Positions 1 to 12,398 are shown, counted from the stretch's first letter. The stretch is DNA of 64,000 nucleotides from Raphanus sativus (GCF_000801105.2 NC_079516.1:1054001-1118000); one strand, 5' to 3'. Notes: generated by a model from the letters alone, not told the origin. Translations and numbers: made by a program.

Positions 1-1569
1 TTTACGAATATTACGAAAAATGCCATTAACTTGGTAGGCCACTAGTATGTCGTGGTGGGGTGTGGTCGGGTGCCGAGTGGTGATCTCCTAGTTATATCTT
101 TTTAACTGGATCTCATAATGGATTTGTTTTATTGTTTAACATTTTGTGTACAATTCCATTACACCAACCATATATATATACTTTAGTGAACATCTAAACA
201 CACTTGTTTCAACTATTACAAACCATTTAAAATGTAATAATAATTTGAAATTTACAAAAAGACAAGGTTTTTTTTTAGCGGAGGCTTGCCTATATCTAGA
301 AGTGGAGCCATTAGGACCACCACAAAAGGAGCCGAAATGACTTTTAATGAGTGGATGTCTTCTTCCAAATACGAAGCACAACTTGTTTTCTATAATCATT
401 CTTACATTGAATATTACTTCTTTTCTTTCAATTGCTAGATTGCGTATGTAATATCTTGAATTATTTTGGTATTTTGAGTCTCTCATTTTCTAGTTGTGTT
501 TAGGAAACGCACAAGATTAACGAGTAAAAACTAAAAACACAACCATTTTTTAACACAATAAGAACTGGTTTTGGTAACGTTGATATCCTTGTACGTAGGC
601 ATTTCTAAAAAGAAAAAGAAAAAGAAAACTAAACAGAGACAAACTACTCCCTTGTAAGCTTGAATTTGGTTTTATTTTCTTGTTTTGGTTATTCACCAAA
701 CTTGATTTCGTGTGACGCCTTAACGAAGTTGCATCAGGTCTGCCTAAAATAATTTCGACGTCATTTATTGTTAATTTGACCCAAAAAAATGGACCGTTGA
801 TGCATCTATTAACCTAATCTATAACAAGAAAACCGAACACTCTTTACGACTTGGTACTTTACTACTTTCCCAATACAGGCTATAGAGTATAGCTTGACCA
901 AACTTTCTCTATCCATCACGATCTCACATATAGACATTTAAACATGTAAACCTATTTCTTCCATCTTGATTACGTAAGCTTAACCAAAGTTGATATTCTG
1001 AGGTAGTGTGGTCCATTTCGTCTACTAACCCTGAAGCGCTTACGATGATAAGTGGGTTCGAATGGGTTCCACCAATGAAGCATGTTTCAGTTTATTTATA
1101 TTTTTATTTTTATTCCTTGGTAACGAAGAATAAATGTAGGAAACTCAGAAGAAGGTAGCGAGGTAAAGACAACAAAAAGGTTACACAATGGGTGGGTAGA
1201 GAATATAATATTTTGAGGCTTTTCTTACGGTGAATGGTGGATGTTGATGATCTAAGCAAATGATAATATATATAGTTATTAAATAAACCATTGATGTTGC
1301 CTTTGCTTACATTGTAGGGCATTGAGTGCACCTCCCCTCTTAGTGGTGGCGGCAGAAATTTTGTTACCGTGAAAGAGATGGAAATTTAATATATTTTTCT
1401 TTTAAGATATGATGAATATCTCCAATGCATAGATATTAATATCATCCATACTTACATATGAATCCCCCAAGTTCGTATAATAACTTCGTAGATATAGGGT
1501 ATTGTTAATTATAATTAACTGTTTCTTTTTGACAAAAGTGGTGTTATAACTGTGATATGGAGATCTATG
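1..1569. other. Intergenic DNA, no gene seen
   Basis: AT-rich sequence with only short chance open frames on both strands. I see no conserved protein motif, RNA gene or terminal repeat. Confidence 0.5.
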
Positions 1570-1878
1570 GGGAAATCGGCTAATTCATACTTCAACCGAC
1601 GGTCGCGGTCACGATCGGTACATGAACTCGGACCCTGTGCTAAAACATACACCAACTCAACATTTATTTGAATTTCATACGTCAACTTTTAAAAAACGGA
1701 TTTTACATACATTGACTAAAGTTGATATTAAATCTGTTAGTTGACCGTTTATTATAGATGATGTGGAAAATGACGTGGTTTTAAATCGAAAAAAATATCA
1801 AAACGTCGACGTTTTGTTCCTTTTATTATGAAATTAAAATTAATTAAAATCTTTTTTTTAAGAAAAAGGGAGGAAGTA

Positions 1879-1932
1879 GGATTCGAACCCAGGCTGGTTT
1901 AGAACATGCTTCTATTCTCAACCACTGTGCCA
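1879..1932 (-). repeat. tRNA-like segment in left arm
   Basis: Read on the minus strand this has an A-box-like TGGCACAGTGG and, about 32 bases later, a B-box-like GGGTTCGAATCC. The spacing resembles a tRNA gene, but no cloverleaf acceptor stem can be closed. It is probably a tRNA-derived relic carried in the inverted repeat, not a working tRNA. Confidence 0.5.
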
Positions 1933-2454
1933 AATCGTAACTCAATGATATATTCCTTTACGTAAACAATTAAATCTTCAGCATCGTCTTCTCTTCTTTT
2001 GGTCATCTTCATCTTCTTAGATCTCTGTCTTTCCAAACGAAATAAACAGGTTCACTCTCGAATTTGTGGCTTTTGTATGGGGCGTTAGTCATGGTCTAAA
2101 AAAGTTTTTCCTACTGAATATTGAACTGAGATATTGTCTATTTTTGATTGGATTCAGCAGAATTGGGGTTTTCTCTTCAAAAAACGTCCTGATATAAAAA
2201 AAAATTCTTGTTGTCTTGTTTTATAAAATCCATGGCCTTAAGACTCCAGCCACTTGCATCGATTTGTTTTGTAAAATTTATACATGAGCTGTGGTGGTAC
2301 ATAAATCTAAATCAAAGCTCCTTTATAAACAACTCCTCTATTACAGGGAAACAGGGAAGACAGAAGCCGGTGGTGGAGAGGTATTAACCTTTAATGAATC
2401 GGATTTATTAAATCTAAATAAAAATGATTGTTAAAAACACCAAAGAATCGTACT

Positions 2455-2516
2455 TGGCATAGTGGTTGAGTCGTTGATGAGCTACTGTTCTAACCAGGGT
2501 TCAATTCACCTCCCAA
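2455..2516 (+). repeat. tRNA-like segment in right arm
   Basis: This is the mirror copy of the left-arm segment. It has an A-box-like TGGCATAGTGG followed by a B-box-like GGGTTCAATTC. It is more decayed than the left copy and no cloverleaf is seen. Confidence 0.45.
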
Positions 2517-3045
2517 CAATCTTTTTTTTTAGAAAATAAATATACAAAAGCCACGTAATCGAACGTTAACTCCACATAAGCACATGTAACCGTTTGACTA
2601 ACGGAAACACGGTCAAAGTATGATTAGACCAAAATTTTGTTGTTTATGTATGAAATTCAAATAAATGTTAAGTTGGTGTATGTTTTAGCACAGAGTCCGA
2701 GTTCATGTACTGATCGGGACCGCGACCGTCTGTTGATGTATGAATTGGCCGATTTCCCTTATGCATATGTTATTTTGTAAATTTTTCATCACAGGGAGCT
2801 TTTTTCTATAGTGTTTGGTTTTATGCTTGACATGTAAAACTATATATGGGTTCTTTTGTAATTTACACATACCAATTTGAAACTATAATTATATAATGTA
2901 AATCTTGATAAATACAACTAAAGAGAGTTGCTAAATTTGTTTTTTTCCCTTAAAAAAAGTATACCTCCATAGAAAGGGATGAGTATATAGATATTCCATA
3001 CGGAAACAGATAAATATATAGTCGAACTTCAAGGTGTGGGATGGA

Positions 3046-3098
3046 TCTTGCATTCTTTGTCAAAAATAATAGGGTCTTGCATTCTTTGTCAAAAATAA
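3046..3098 (+). repeat. Short direct duplication beside a Helitron end
   Basis: The sequence TCTTGCATTCTTTGTCAAAA and its flanks occur twice in tandem with a period of about 28 bases, immediately left of the Helitron terminus. Confidence 0.7.
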
Positions 3099-3127
3099 CT
3101 AGATCATGACCCGCTCGACCGAGCGGG
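3099..3127 (-). mobile_element. Helitron 3' terminus (minus strand)
   Basis: Read on the minus strand, a hairpin (stem CCCGCTCG/CGAGCGGG, two-base loop, 3,110-3,127) is followed by TCATGAT and CTAG, with a T as the next host base. A GC-rich hairpin a few bases before CTRR and T is the known Helitron 3' signature. The element would extend rightward. Its 5' TC end was not identified; a candidate near 4,187 lacks the expected host A. Confidence 0.7.
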
Positions 3128-5821
3128 AGTCATTTTTTTTTATCTTTGTTTTTACTAAATATTATACATGTTCGCCAATATGTATTAATATAAAATTTTG
3201 ATAAATAACAATGTGTACTAATGTGTTTAATTACTAAATTTGATTTTTAAATTTTATGATAACGTAAAGTAGATTTTTCTGTATTATTTAAAATATATAG
3301 TGCTATATATTTTGTATTTTCAACATTTATCATACAAAACTTACATTGGGGTATTATTTATATGAAAATATGTGTAACATAATATATTTATATATTATAT
3401 AAACATATGCACACCCGCACGGGTTTTATTTTTAAAATGTATTCTATATTGTTTAGTTTTATGTAGTATCGAGTTTGTATAATTCAATTTTGTGTTTAAA
3501 GAACAATATCAAAACTGTATTTCGTATGTAAAAATAACATTTTGCAAGCGCGAGTTGTGTCTTTTTATTGCAACACAAAATTTTATATAAAACTTATGTT
3601 TTTTATACATTACGAAATTTAATTTTTTAAATAATTATTACGTAATTTCAAAGTGAATTTTATCTCTGAGGTCTAATATATTTTGTGTGTAATGATTCAA
3701 AGCATTTTTCGATATATATTATATTTCAATTTGGTTTGTTTTTAGTATTATTGTATAAGTATAATACTATACAATATTACTATATTCTATACAATATATG
3801 AAGTTATGTGTTATTTGTTTTAGAAAGTAGATTAGGCCCAGCGTAGTTATAAGAATAGTCATATCTTTATATATGTGTCTATGACTTATCTACCTAATGT
3901 TATTCGTACTAATAAAATTAATATGGCCAATGAAAATATACTGATTAATTTAAAATGAATTGTATAGGGTAATTATTGAACGATTAATATTTTTAGTATT
4001 CTGAGTATATATCTTATTTAAATCAACATGTAATAAATGTAAAATTCATATATGGAATATTGACAAAAAGAAGAATTGTATTTAAGGAAATACATCAATG
4101 CAAAGTTAGACTATGATACATATTATATATAAAGAATGAGACATTTAATTTAAATATATTAGGTCCACTTTTAAAAATCCACCTAGAAGAAGTTGTAATG
4201 TTTCTGTTTTAATAAGATAGATAGGGTCTTGCATTCAAACGATAGATCTTGTTTGGTCGTTGGAGTCCGATATAGCACTAAAGGCCCACTAGATTTTGTA
4301 GGGATGCATATTAAAATAAGAATATAAATGTCATAGCCAAACTTTGGGTTTCTATTAAATGTAATAGCAACCACTTTGGGTTTAAATGTAACAGCCAAAA
4401 GTTGGGTTTCATTTTCCTCACCTGTTAGCAACAAAAATATATAGTCAATCACTAGCATTGAACTAATGAGATGGGAAAAGTATATGGTATAGTTTATGAT
4501 AAGGTGAGACGTGATAGATGCATGTGAAACAGAGAGAGCATCTAGGAAGTAAGAAACGTATGGAAGAGAAGAAGAAAACTTGATTTAAAACAACACTGGT
4601 TGATCACTTGTTTCGAATGATACGGTAGAAAATAAACAGCTTGTGTTGTTATATAACCAATGCATTAAGTAACATACTTAGGTAAAGGTAACAAACAAGA
4701 AATCGTTTGTTAGATACCTAGTTTTAAAACACTCACTATTGTATGTGTTTACTCTTCTGCATATAAGGATGGTTATATATTATGTACATTCAATTAAAAG
4801 TGTTTCATTGCATCAGCGAAATGCACCTGTGACGTTTTGGTTTATGAACATTTCGAAGAAGTCAACAAAAACATATAGAGTAAGATATTTTGAGTACATT
4901 AACGAGTAATTCTGGTTACCTATTGTTCCCAATCACAGCAATATATAGTATATATGTAAGACATTGTAGCTGTATATACAAAAAACATAATGATGGTAGG
5001 AAAGTGGGAACTATTGTTTGTTCATCATTATATGTCTTATTGATTAACTTCATTCACAAGCAAATCCAGCAGTCCATTGCATGCCCTTCAAACATCATTG
5101 TCTCTCAGTCACTTTTTCTGAGATGTATGTATCTACTTGGTGATATTACGGTGGATTATGTAAGAGATTACTAAAGATTACCAACTTGACTATCATTTGA
5201 GTACTTTTCTTCAAATTCTAGTATTTATCTTGTTAAAATTTGGCTGTGAATCTCTATAACTTTTTTTTAACAAGAACAATAGTTGGCTCTGAATAGAGAT
5301 TTGGCCCACTAATCTATCTTTTTCTAAGCTTTTACCACCGACAAGCGATGTTCATGTTTCTAGGCATGCGTTGATAGTAATACAATTTTAAACACATAAC
5401 GAAAAGCATAGGCAACAATGCATCATTATGAATATTATGTAATTATACGTCATGGAGTGCGGAAACATCACGCCTAATACGTGCCTATGTTTCAGCCTAT
5501 GTGACCACATCAAGACTCTTTGTTAATTTGGTTAAGCCTTAACCAAATCACAATAATTCGCGGCTGAACCGGGATAGAAGCCTTTTCCTCCGGTTAATGT
5601 TATGTATGTCTGTATTGAGTTGAAATTTCATTCACATATAATTTTACATGAAAGAACGGTAAGTAAGATTGAATTTATCAATCAAGACATACCAGCTTAA
5701 CCACTTTCATAACCGTCGTCCATTTGATACCAAAACTATTTTCAATGTTTTGCATACAATGTACCCCAAACTTGAGCCGGTTTAACCATGCTTTCTCATT
5801 TGCTTCCTTCAAATAAATGCC

Positions 5822-5829
5822 TATATAAA
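5822..5829 (+). promoter_or_regulatory. TATA box of the germin-like gene
   Basis: TATATAAA lies about 50 bases before the ATG at 5,878, a normal plant TATA-to-start spacing with a short leader. Confidence 0.6.
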
Positions 5830-5877
5830 CCGGACACAAGACAAGTCTTCTTCACGCCTCAAAACCAAAGTAAGAAG

Positions 5878-6557
5878 ATGGAAGCAAACACTATGTTTGT
5901 AATAAAAGCTCTACTTCTTGTCTGTTTCAAAATCTGCTTCACATTAGCTTCAGACCCCGACCCGATCCAAGACTTCTGCATACCAAACAAATCACATTTC
6001 CTCATCATCATCCCTTCTCCACAAACCTCCCATGCAAAAACTCCTCCGAACTAACCATTGAAGATTTCATCTTTTCCGGTTTACAAAAAGCAGGAAACTT
6101 CTCTGAGACCGGTTTAGCCACAGTCCCCGTGAACCCAACAACCTTCCCGGGCCTTAACACTTTGGGCTTGTCGATTGTCCGGGCTGATCTCAAACCCGGA
6201 GCTATAAACCCTCCACATTATCATCCAAGAGCCACTGAAGTAGCCCACGTGGTTAAAGGACGGGTTTACTCCGGTTTTGTGGACTCTAACAATAAAGTCT
6301 ACGCTAAAGTTATGGAAGTAGGAGAGATGATGGTGTACCCAAAAGGGCTTGTGCATTTTCAGATGAACGTGGGAGATGTTACGGCCACGATTCTAGGAGG
6401 ACTTAATAGCCAAAGCCCCGGGATTCAGAAGATACCGTCGGTGGTTTTTGGGTCAGGGATCAATGAGGAGTTGCTTGTGAAAGCTTTTGGGTTGAGTCTT
6501 GAGCAGATTGGTAATTTGAAGAAGAGATTTAATCCTGTCATGTCGAATGAACATTGA
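5878..6557 (+). pseudogene. Germin-like protein gene with a frameshift
   Basis: Germin-like proteins are secreted, manganese-binding cupins of the cell wall. Some act as superoxide dismutases. From the ATG at 5,878 the frame encodes a signal peptide (hydrophobic core IKALLLVCFKICFTLAS) and the conserved DPDPIQDFC start of the mature protein. The frame then ends at 6,054. From about 6,003 the family sequence continues in another frame (FSTNLPCKNSSE at 6,015) and runs to the stop at 6,557. That part holds both cupin boxes: NPPHYHPRATE with two metal His and a Glu, and GLVHFQMNVG with the third His. The C-terminus ends SNEH. No GT-AG intron fits the junction at about 5,990-6,010, so a small indel is the simplest reading. 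It may be a real null allele or a sequence error, since promoter and cupin core look intact. The likely Arabidopsis counterpart is At3g10080, from position. Confidence 0.75.
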
Positions 6558-7762
6558 TGTATGTATTCTCTTAAACGAGATTATATTTTAAGCAAATTAT
6601 AAGTTATAACTTATAGATCTTTATGGGTTCTTGATCGTAACGTTATTTATATTTTTTTTACCGTAAGAGTTTATCTATATATCTCGATATTATGCATGTT
6701 TATATCCTTCTCTCTACATAAAGATATTAAATGTAATGAGTAAAAAAGGACGTTAAAAGGCCTAACAAGAAGGGAAGAGTCAAAGCAAAGTACGAGTCGA
6801 GGCCAAAACATGGCATGTGGTTATTCCTCCTCATGCGGTTATCTTAGATACGGTTTAGAAGTATAATCCCGTACCGGTATTTCCGGTTCGCTAGATCTTG
6901 TATAAACTCGATACGTCTTCCCTTCACATTCACTACATTACAAATCTCTCCGGCGTTTTAGCCACTGGAAACACCTTCTCAACCGTCAGATAACTTGCAA
7001 TTTTATCACAGATTCGGAAGTTCAGTTTGCTGATTTAGAGATGAGATCTGATAGATTTCCTGTGGAAGTTGTGAGAAAAAGAGAAAGAACTAGACTTTCT
7101 TAAGAATCAGGTCGAAAGTTCAGTTAATTTTCTCAACTTGCATACGGAACTCTATCTGATTTCATCTCTAGATCAGCAATCTGGGCTTCCGCTGCTTCAA
7201 GATCTTTATCCTTCACTTTACATAAGTTCAAACCCGTTTCCCTCTTTAATCTCCTTCAATTTTACCTTTCTTCAACTCCAAGGAAGAGTTTCCAAAAATG
7301 TAAAAAAAACTAACATAGAAGAGAACCGAACAAACTGTCAAGCAAAATTCCAAACTTGAGAAAGCGAGAAGCACACCGCAGAACAGAGTAGTATTCTCAC
7401 TCTCACGACTTGATTCTCACTTAATGAGTAGTTGATTTCTTGCTCCATGTTGCCATGTTGGTTAGTCCTGATTGTTATTGTGTGATCGTTTCTCTTGATT
7501 TCTTCTTCCAGTTACAATGTTTAATTTCGGTTTGGTACATTTTTGTAACTTCATCTAGATCTCCATCTAATTGGAACCTTTAAGTAAAGTATCTTATCAC
7601 CTTATGGGATTGAATTTGATTTGATGTTTTGCAAAGCAAAAAAAGTCTAGGAACAGAGAAGAATAAGAGATGAAAAGTGGTCCGTACTAGCTAGTATTAT
7701 CCATTAAACAGATTCTTCTAATACAGTTGAGTCTTCCGTAGCTCTGATAAAAAATTTACAAT
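6558..7762. other. Intergenic; promoter-like stretch without a clear gene
   Basis: A TATA-like GTATAAA at about 6,900 is followed by a pyrimidine-rich, leader-like sequence and a 21-codon frame from 7,041. No longer conserved protein follows. It could be an untranslated leader of a lost gene or a non-coding transcript. I recognise nothing specific. Confidence 0.3.
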
Positions 7763-8072
7763 GGCTCTAACTGGTGACCAAAGGAACAATGGGGAATAGC
7801 TAATTCTTATTTATTCTTTAAACTTGACACCATTCATAAGGAATGTGAATAATTAGTTCCTCTTTGTTCCTTAAATTGGATACCATTTATAAGGAATATT
7901 TTTTCTTCAATATTCCTTTGCATTCCCTTTAATTTAAGGAATCATAGAACAAATCTATTCCTTATTAAATCCGAGGGGGAACAATAGGAAATATATATTC
8001 CTATTATTTTTTTCCTCTGTGTTCCATTCCTAATCGTTCCTATTATTCCTTTAGTGTTCACCAGTTAGAGCC
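7763..8072. mobile_element. MITE, 310 bp, with terminal inverted repeats
   Basis: The left end is GGCTCTAACTGGTGA and the right end is its exact inverted copy TCACCAGTTAGAGCC. Both flanks carry AAT (7,760-7,762 and 8,073-8,075), a probable 3-bp target duplication. The interior is AT-rich with several GGAAT/ATTCC runs and no coding capacity. A 3-bp duplication is typical of PIF/Harbinger elements, but AAT is not their usual TWA, so the superfamily is tentative. Confidence 0.85.
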
Positions 8073-9312
8073 AATGTTTTTGCTTGATTGCGTGCCTTGG
8101 TTAATTGACTTAAAACTTACAAAGGCTATTTAATACGTGATGGTGAACAGAGAGAAGCAGAGTTTGATGTCAAGGGAATGGAGGAAGAGAGGGTGAAGGA
8201 GTTTCATTGTTAAGATCATTGTTTGTTTCGATGTTTCTGAGTCACTTAAACAGATTGTTATGTCAGAGTCAAAGAAACTTTCTCATTCTTGTCTGAGTTT
8301 TGATCTCAATTGTGTGTGGGAGAGAGAGGAAGAGGGAAAATGACAAAATTGGAATTCTCATCCACAAATTTAGGATTTCAGATTCTCTCAAGGTTACACC
8401 CACACCTAGCTTCGCAAGACCTTAAGCAAAAAAAAAAAGGTGTCAATGCGTATAAGAAGTTACACTTAGTGGTGATTATTATTCGAATTATCTAAAAATT
8501 TAAAACTAAAACTAGTGAAGAAATCAAGGTGGAACCACTAGGGAACATCCTTTTCCCACTACATGTTAATGTTCCACCACATGCATTTGTCGTTATGCAA
8601 TGCAAGATGCACTAAAATATTTAAAAAATAATACGTTTATAAAGGAAAAATGCAGTTTTCCTTCTTTGTCGTAGTTAATTATGTGTCCATTTGACAAAAA
8701 AAAGAAAAAAATTATGTGTCCATTTAACCGTAACTTCCAAGAAGTAACACCTGATGCTAACGTTTAGAACCAACAGGTGCTCTTGCGCTCGCTGGAGCTG
8801 AAGCATACTGTCAATATTTAGGAATGACATGTGATCCCAATCTTATCTAAAGCTGTACCTAACAAGACACGAGCAAAATTACCAAACATGAGTTCTTATG
8901 AGTTTCCATTACAACACGATACTATATGATTTGACATCTTATCACATGTTGTGATGCCACTAAAGAAACAAGAAAACGCATCTTCATATACCAAAAATCC
9001 CAAATATTTAACATTACACATGAAATTTACTATACAGAACAGGATTCTGATGATTATACAATCATCATAATATACATTATTAACAAGAGAGCATTGATTA
9101 AATGAGTAATACAATCGGTAGAGACACAAAATAGAAAATATACATTATTATTTGTTTTCTTTTTTAAAATTTTTTAACATTAATAATAAAATAATTTAAA
9201 AATCGATTATGTTTCTCCATTTAAATCGATCTCAGTCACACAGATAGTTTTGTTGCCGCCGCCTCCACCTACCACAATCTCTCTCTGCCTCTCTCTCTCT
9301 AACAGAGCCGTC
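8073..9312. other. Intergenic DNA upstream of OMR1
   Basis: No gene of its own. It holds a small threonine-deaminase-like fragment (8,764-8,820) and a purine-rich stretch at 8,310-8,340. The pyrimidine-rich leader of OMR1 lies at 9,250-9,312. Confidence 0.5.
8764..8820 (+). pseudogene. Fragment of a threonine deaminase exon
   Basis: About 57 bases match the OMR1 exon at 10,926-10,982 (encoding [19 protein letters not shown]) with about seven mismatches. The frame is open and reads LEPTGALALAGAEAYCQYL. Nothing before or after matches the gene. It is the remnant of a second, otherwise lost copy lying about 0.5 kb upstream of the intact gene, or a captured exon piece. Confidence 0.75.
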
Positions 9313-11921
9313 ATGGATTCCGTCAGGCTTCCAACGGCTCCTTCCTCTCTCCGTACCCAAATGCTACCCCATCACCTTCACCACATTCCTCTACATCCTT
9401 GCAATCGCCGCGGCAACCTCCGGTTTAAACCGGTTATCATCGGAATCACTCTACCTCGAAACCACGTCTCTCCGTTAGCCGTTCTCACCCGAGACGACGA
9501 AACAACCTCCGTGGCTGCTCCTCCTCCTCTGGATTCTCCTCCGCCGCAGCCGCGTCTCAAGGTCTCTCCTAACTCGCTGCAGTACCCCGCCGGTTACCTC
9601 GGCGCGGTTCCTGAGCGCGCCGCGAGCGATCCGGAGAACGGAAGCATCGCCGAGGCGATGGAGTATCTGACGAATATACTCTCCACCAAGGTTTACGACG
9701 TGGCGATCGAGTCGCCACTCCACTTGGCTAAGAAGCTTTCGGAGAGGTTAGGTGTTCGCTTGTTCCTCAAGAGAGAAGACTTGCAACCTGTAAGTTGTTA
9801 GGCGGTTGTTAGGCATATGAATAGTGTTTAGTCAGGAGCTTAGGCCGTTTTTTAAAACGTTTAGATAATTTTTTTAAAAAAGTTGTTAAAAATATAGTTA
9901 TGTTCATAACTGATTTGCCGACTAGACGGCTAGTCGGCAATCTATACCGATTTTTAGAACATTAATTTTTGCTGATTCGTTTATGAATTTTGAAGCTATG
10001 TTTAAGTGTGTTTGTGCGGGTGGGGGTTGATGATGGTTTCAGGTGTTCTCGTTTAAGCTTCGTGGAGCTTACAACATGATGGTGAAGCTTCCAGCTGAGC
10101 AATTGGCAAAAGGAGTGATCTGCTCTTCAGCTGGAAACCATGCTCAAGGAGTTGCTTTGTCTGCTGCTAAACTCGGCTGCACAGCTGTGATTGTTATGCC
10201 TCGCACAACTCCAGAGATCAAGGTATTTCGCATTTTAAATGTCTTTGAATCTGAAGTTAGTATCTGATTGGTGTGTGAAAACAATAAAATAAACAGTGGC
10301 AATCTGTGGAGAATTTGGGTGCGACGGTTGTTCTTGTTGGTGATTCGTATGACGAAGCACAGACGTTTGCTAAGCAACGAGCTGAGGAAGAAGGTTTGAC
10401 GTTTATACCTCCTTTTGATCACCCTGATGTTATTGCCGGACAAGGGACTGTCGGGATGGAGATCACAAGGCAAGCTAAAGGTCCATTGCATGCTATATTT
10501 GTCCCCATTGGTGGTGGTGGTTTGATAGCTGGTATTGCTTCTTATGTGAAGAGAGTTTGTCCCGAGGTACGTGTGGATGCTTTGGTAAGGTATTGTCATA
10601 GCTTCCGTCACCTTATTGTGGCTTTTGTGGGATGCAGGTGAAGATCATTGGTGTAGAGCCAGCTGATGCAAACACTATGGCGTTGTCGCTGCATCACGGC
10701 GAGAGAGTGATACTAGACCAGGTTGGGGGTTTTGCAGATGGTGTAGCAGTCAAAGTAGTTGGTGAAGAGACTTTTCGTATATCCAGAAAGCTGGTGGATG
10801 GTGTTGTGCTCGTCACTCGTGATGCTATCTGTGCATCAATAAAGGTAACGCTTGTGACACAAGCGCATTGTTATTGTAGATGAGATCATATACTCGTCTC
10901 TACAGGATATGTTTGAGGAGCAACGGAACATATTAGAACCAGCAGGTGCGCTTGCGATCGCTGGAGCTGAAGCGTACTGTAAATATTACGGTCTGAAGGA
11001 CGTGAATGTTGTAGCCATAACCAGTGGTGCGAACATGAACTTTGACAAGCTGAGGATTGTCACGGAGCTCGCTAATGTCGGTAGGCAACAGGAGGCTGTT
11101 CTTGCTACTATCTTGCCTGAAAAACCTGGAAGCTTTAAGCAGTTCTGTGAATTGGTGCGTTGTTTGGTATTACAGCATGTAGCGGTTAATCCCGTTAATA
11201 TAAACATATTTGGTCGATGCAGGTTGGACCAGTGAACATAACTGAGTTCAAGTATAGATGTGGGTCGGAAAAGGAATCTGTTGTACTATACAGGTAAGTC
11301 TTTTCCTGCAAAAGTTCCTTCTCTCGTTGTTAGTCTTCTAATCCGCACAGTTTTGTGTGTTGATGGTTGTTAGTGTTGGAGTGCACACAGCCGGAGAGCT
11401 GAAAGCACTAGAGAAGAGAATGGAATCTTCTCAGCTCAGAACTAGGAACCTCACGACCAGTGACTTAGTAAAAGATCACCTGCGTTACTTGGTGCGTCCC
11501 TTAAGTTGATAACTCCCGTTGATTGATGCGAGTTGGATATGTGAATTACAACACTTTGTATATTTTTCAGATGGGTGGAAGATCAAGTGTTGAAGAAGAG
11601 GTTCTCTGCCAGTTCACCTTCCCAGAGAGACCTGGTGCTCTGATGAACTTCTTGGACTCTTTCAGTCCCCGTTGGAACATTAGCCTTTTCCATTACCGCG
11701 CAGAGGTTTATATTTCTGTTCACCATTTACACCACAAGCAAGCTTTGTTGTAACTTCAATGGTTCCTTCTTTCAAAACAGGGTGGGGCAGGTGCAAATGT
11801 GTTGGTCGGAATCCAAGTGCCGGAACAAGAAATGATTGAGTTCAGAAACCGAGCTCAAGTTCTTGGATACGAGTACGTCTTGGTAAGCGAAGACACTGTT
11901 TTCAAGCTTCTTATGCACTGA
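9313..11921 (+). CDS. OMR1: Threonine deaminase, biosynthetic, chloroplast
   Basis: Converts threonine to 2-oxobutanoate and ammonia, the first committed step of isoleucine synthesis in plastids. Nine exons: 9,313-9,789, 10,043-10,222, 10,297-10,566, 10,638-10,844, 10,906-11,154, 11,223-11,293, 11,374-11,491, 11,571-11,705, 11,781-11,921. Together they give 615 residues; Arabidopsis OMR1 is about 592. All junctions are GT-AG and keep frame. The first ~90 residues are Ser/Pro/Arg-rich, fitting a transit peptide. The PLP domain shows the Schiff-base lysine in [10 protein letters not shown], the SAGNHAQG loop and the phosphate loop GGGGLIAG. The C-terminal third holds the two ACT-like regulatory domains ([14 protein letters not shown] and [14 protein letters not shown]), where isoleucine inhibits the plant enzyme. 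The start at 9,313 gives [14 protein letters not shown], like the Arabidopsis N-terminus. The gene looks intact. Confidence 0.95.
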
Positions 11922-12398
11922 GTTTAAAGCTGTGATGGGGAGACCAAAACCGAGGAAGTAGTAGAAGAACACATGAGTGGTATTCCTTGTGTCCATTGGT
12001 TGTTCTTGAGCTCTGTTAGAAACAAAATATGTGAGTTTCAGGCTTTTATGTCACGGGCCTGTTGCGCTAGCCTGTAACCTTTATTGCCTACGGGCTATGC
12101 TGTAGACTTATGTATACCTTTCAGCAAATAATGTGAGGCTTAACCTTCCAATAAATTTGACTTAACTTGTAACTCTTTTGTAGATCTGTATCACTGTATG
12201 CAAATATGTATATGATGTTATTCAAAAAAATAACTCAAGAGGAGAGGATGCTTAGGATTCTCACATATCAGCAAATTATTATTTTTAAATAGAGCCAAAA
12301 CGTATTTAAATTAATTATTTGACGTCACCGATGTAAAAAATAACGAAATCTATCATTTACATAAAAGAAAAAAAGAGTCAAAAAGAAAGAAAAAAATA

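Larger units (their letters stand above)
1570..2758. mobile_element. Inverted-repeat (foldback-like) DNA element, 1.2 kb
   Basis: The left end begins GGGAAATCGGCTAATTCATA. The right end, read on the minus strand, begins GGGAAATCGGCCAATTCATA. The outer ~115 bases of the two ends match closely, including shared stretches around positions 1630-1680 and 2640-2700. Similarity continues inward more weakly for about 350-390 bases per arm. No transposase frame is visible, so the element is non-autonomous. A clear target-site duplication was not found, so the superfamily (Mutator-like or other) is open. Each arm carries a tRNA-like segment, annotated separately. Confidence 0.8.
2759..5821. other. AT-rich intergenic DNA with transposon debris
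   Basis: No gene is supported. It contains the minus-strand Helitron terminus at about 3,099-3,127 and long A+T-rich stretches between 3,150 and 4,180. A segment reading AGGGTCTTGCATTC recurs near 3,071 and 4,224. An 18-base string around 4,848 (ACATTTCGAAGAAGTCAA) recurs near 18,914, suggesting a dispersed repeat or gene relic. Confidence 0.5.

Noticed and set aside
1110..1331. 73-codon frame as a gene
   Set aside because: Low-complexity AT/T-rich residues, no motif, no promoter.
4183..4458. 91-codon frame as a gene; also a possible Helitron 5' end near 4,187
   Set aside because: No recognisable protein; the TC candidate is not preceded by A as Helitron insertion requires.
5788..6054. Alternative upstream start for the germin-like gene at 5,788
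   Set aside because: That start precedes the TATA box; the signal peptide and family start fit the ATG at 5,878.
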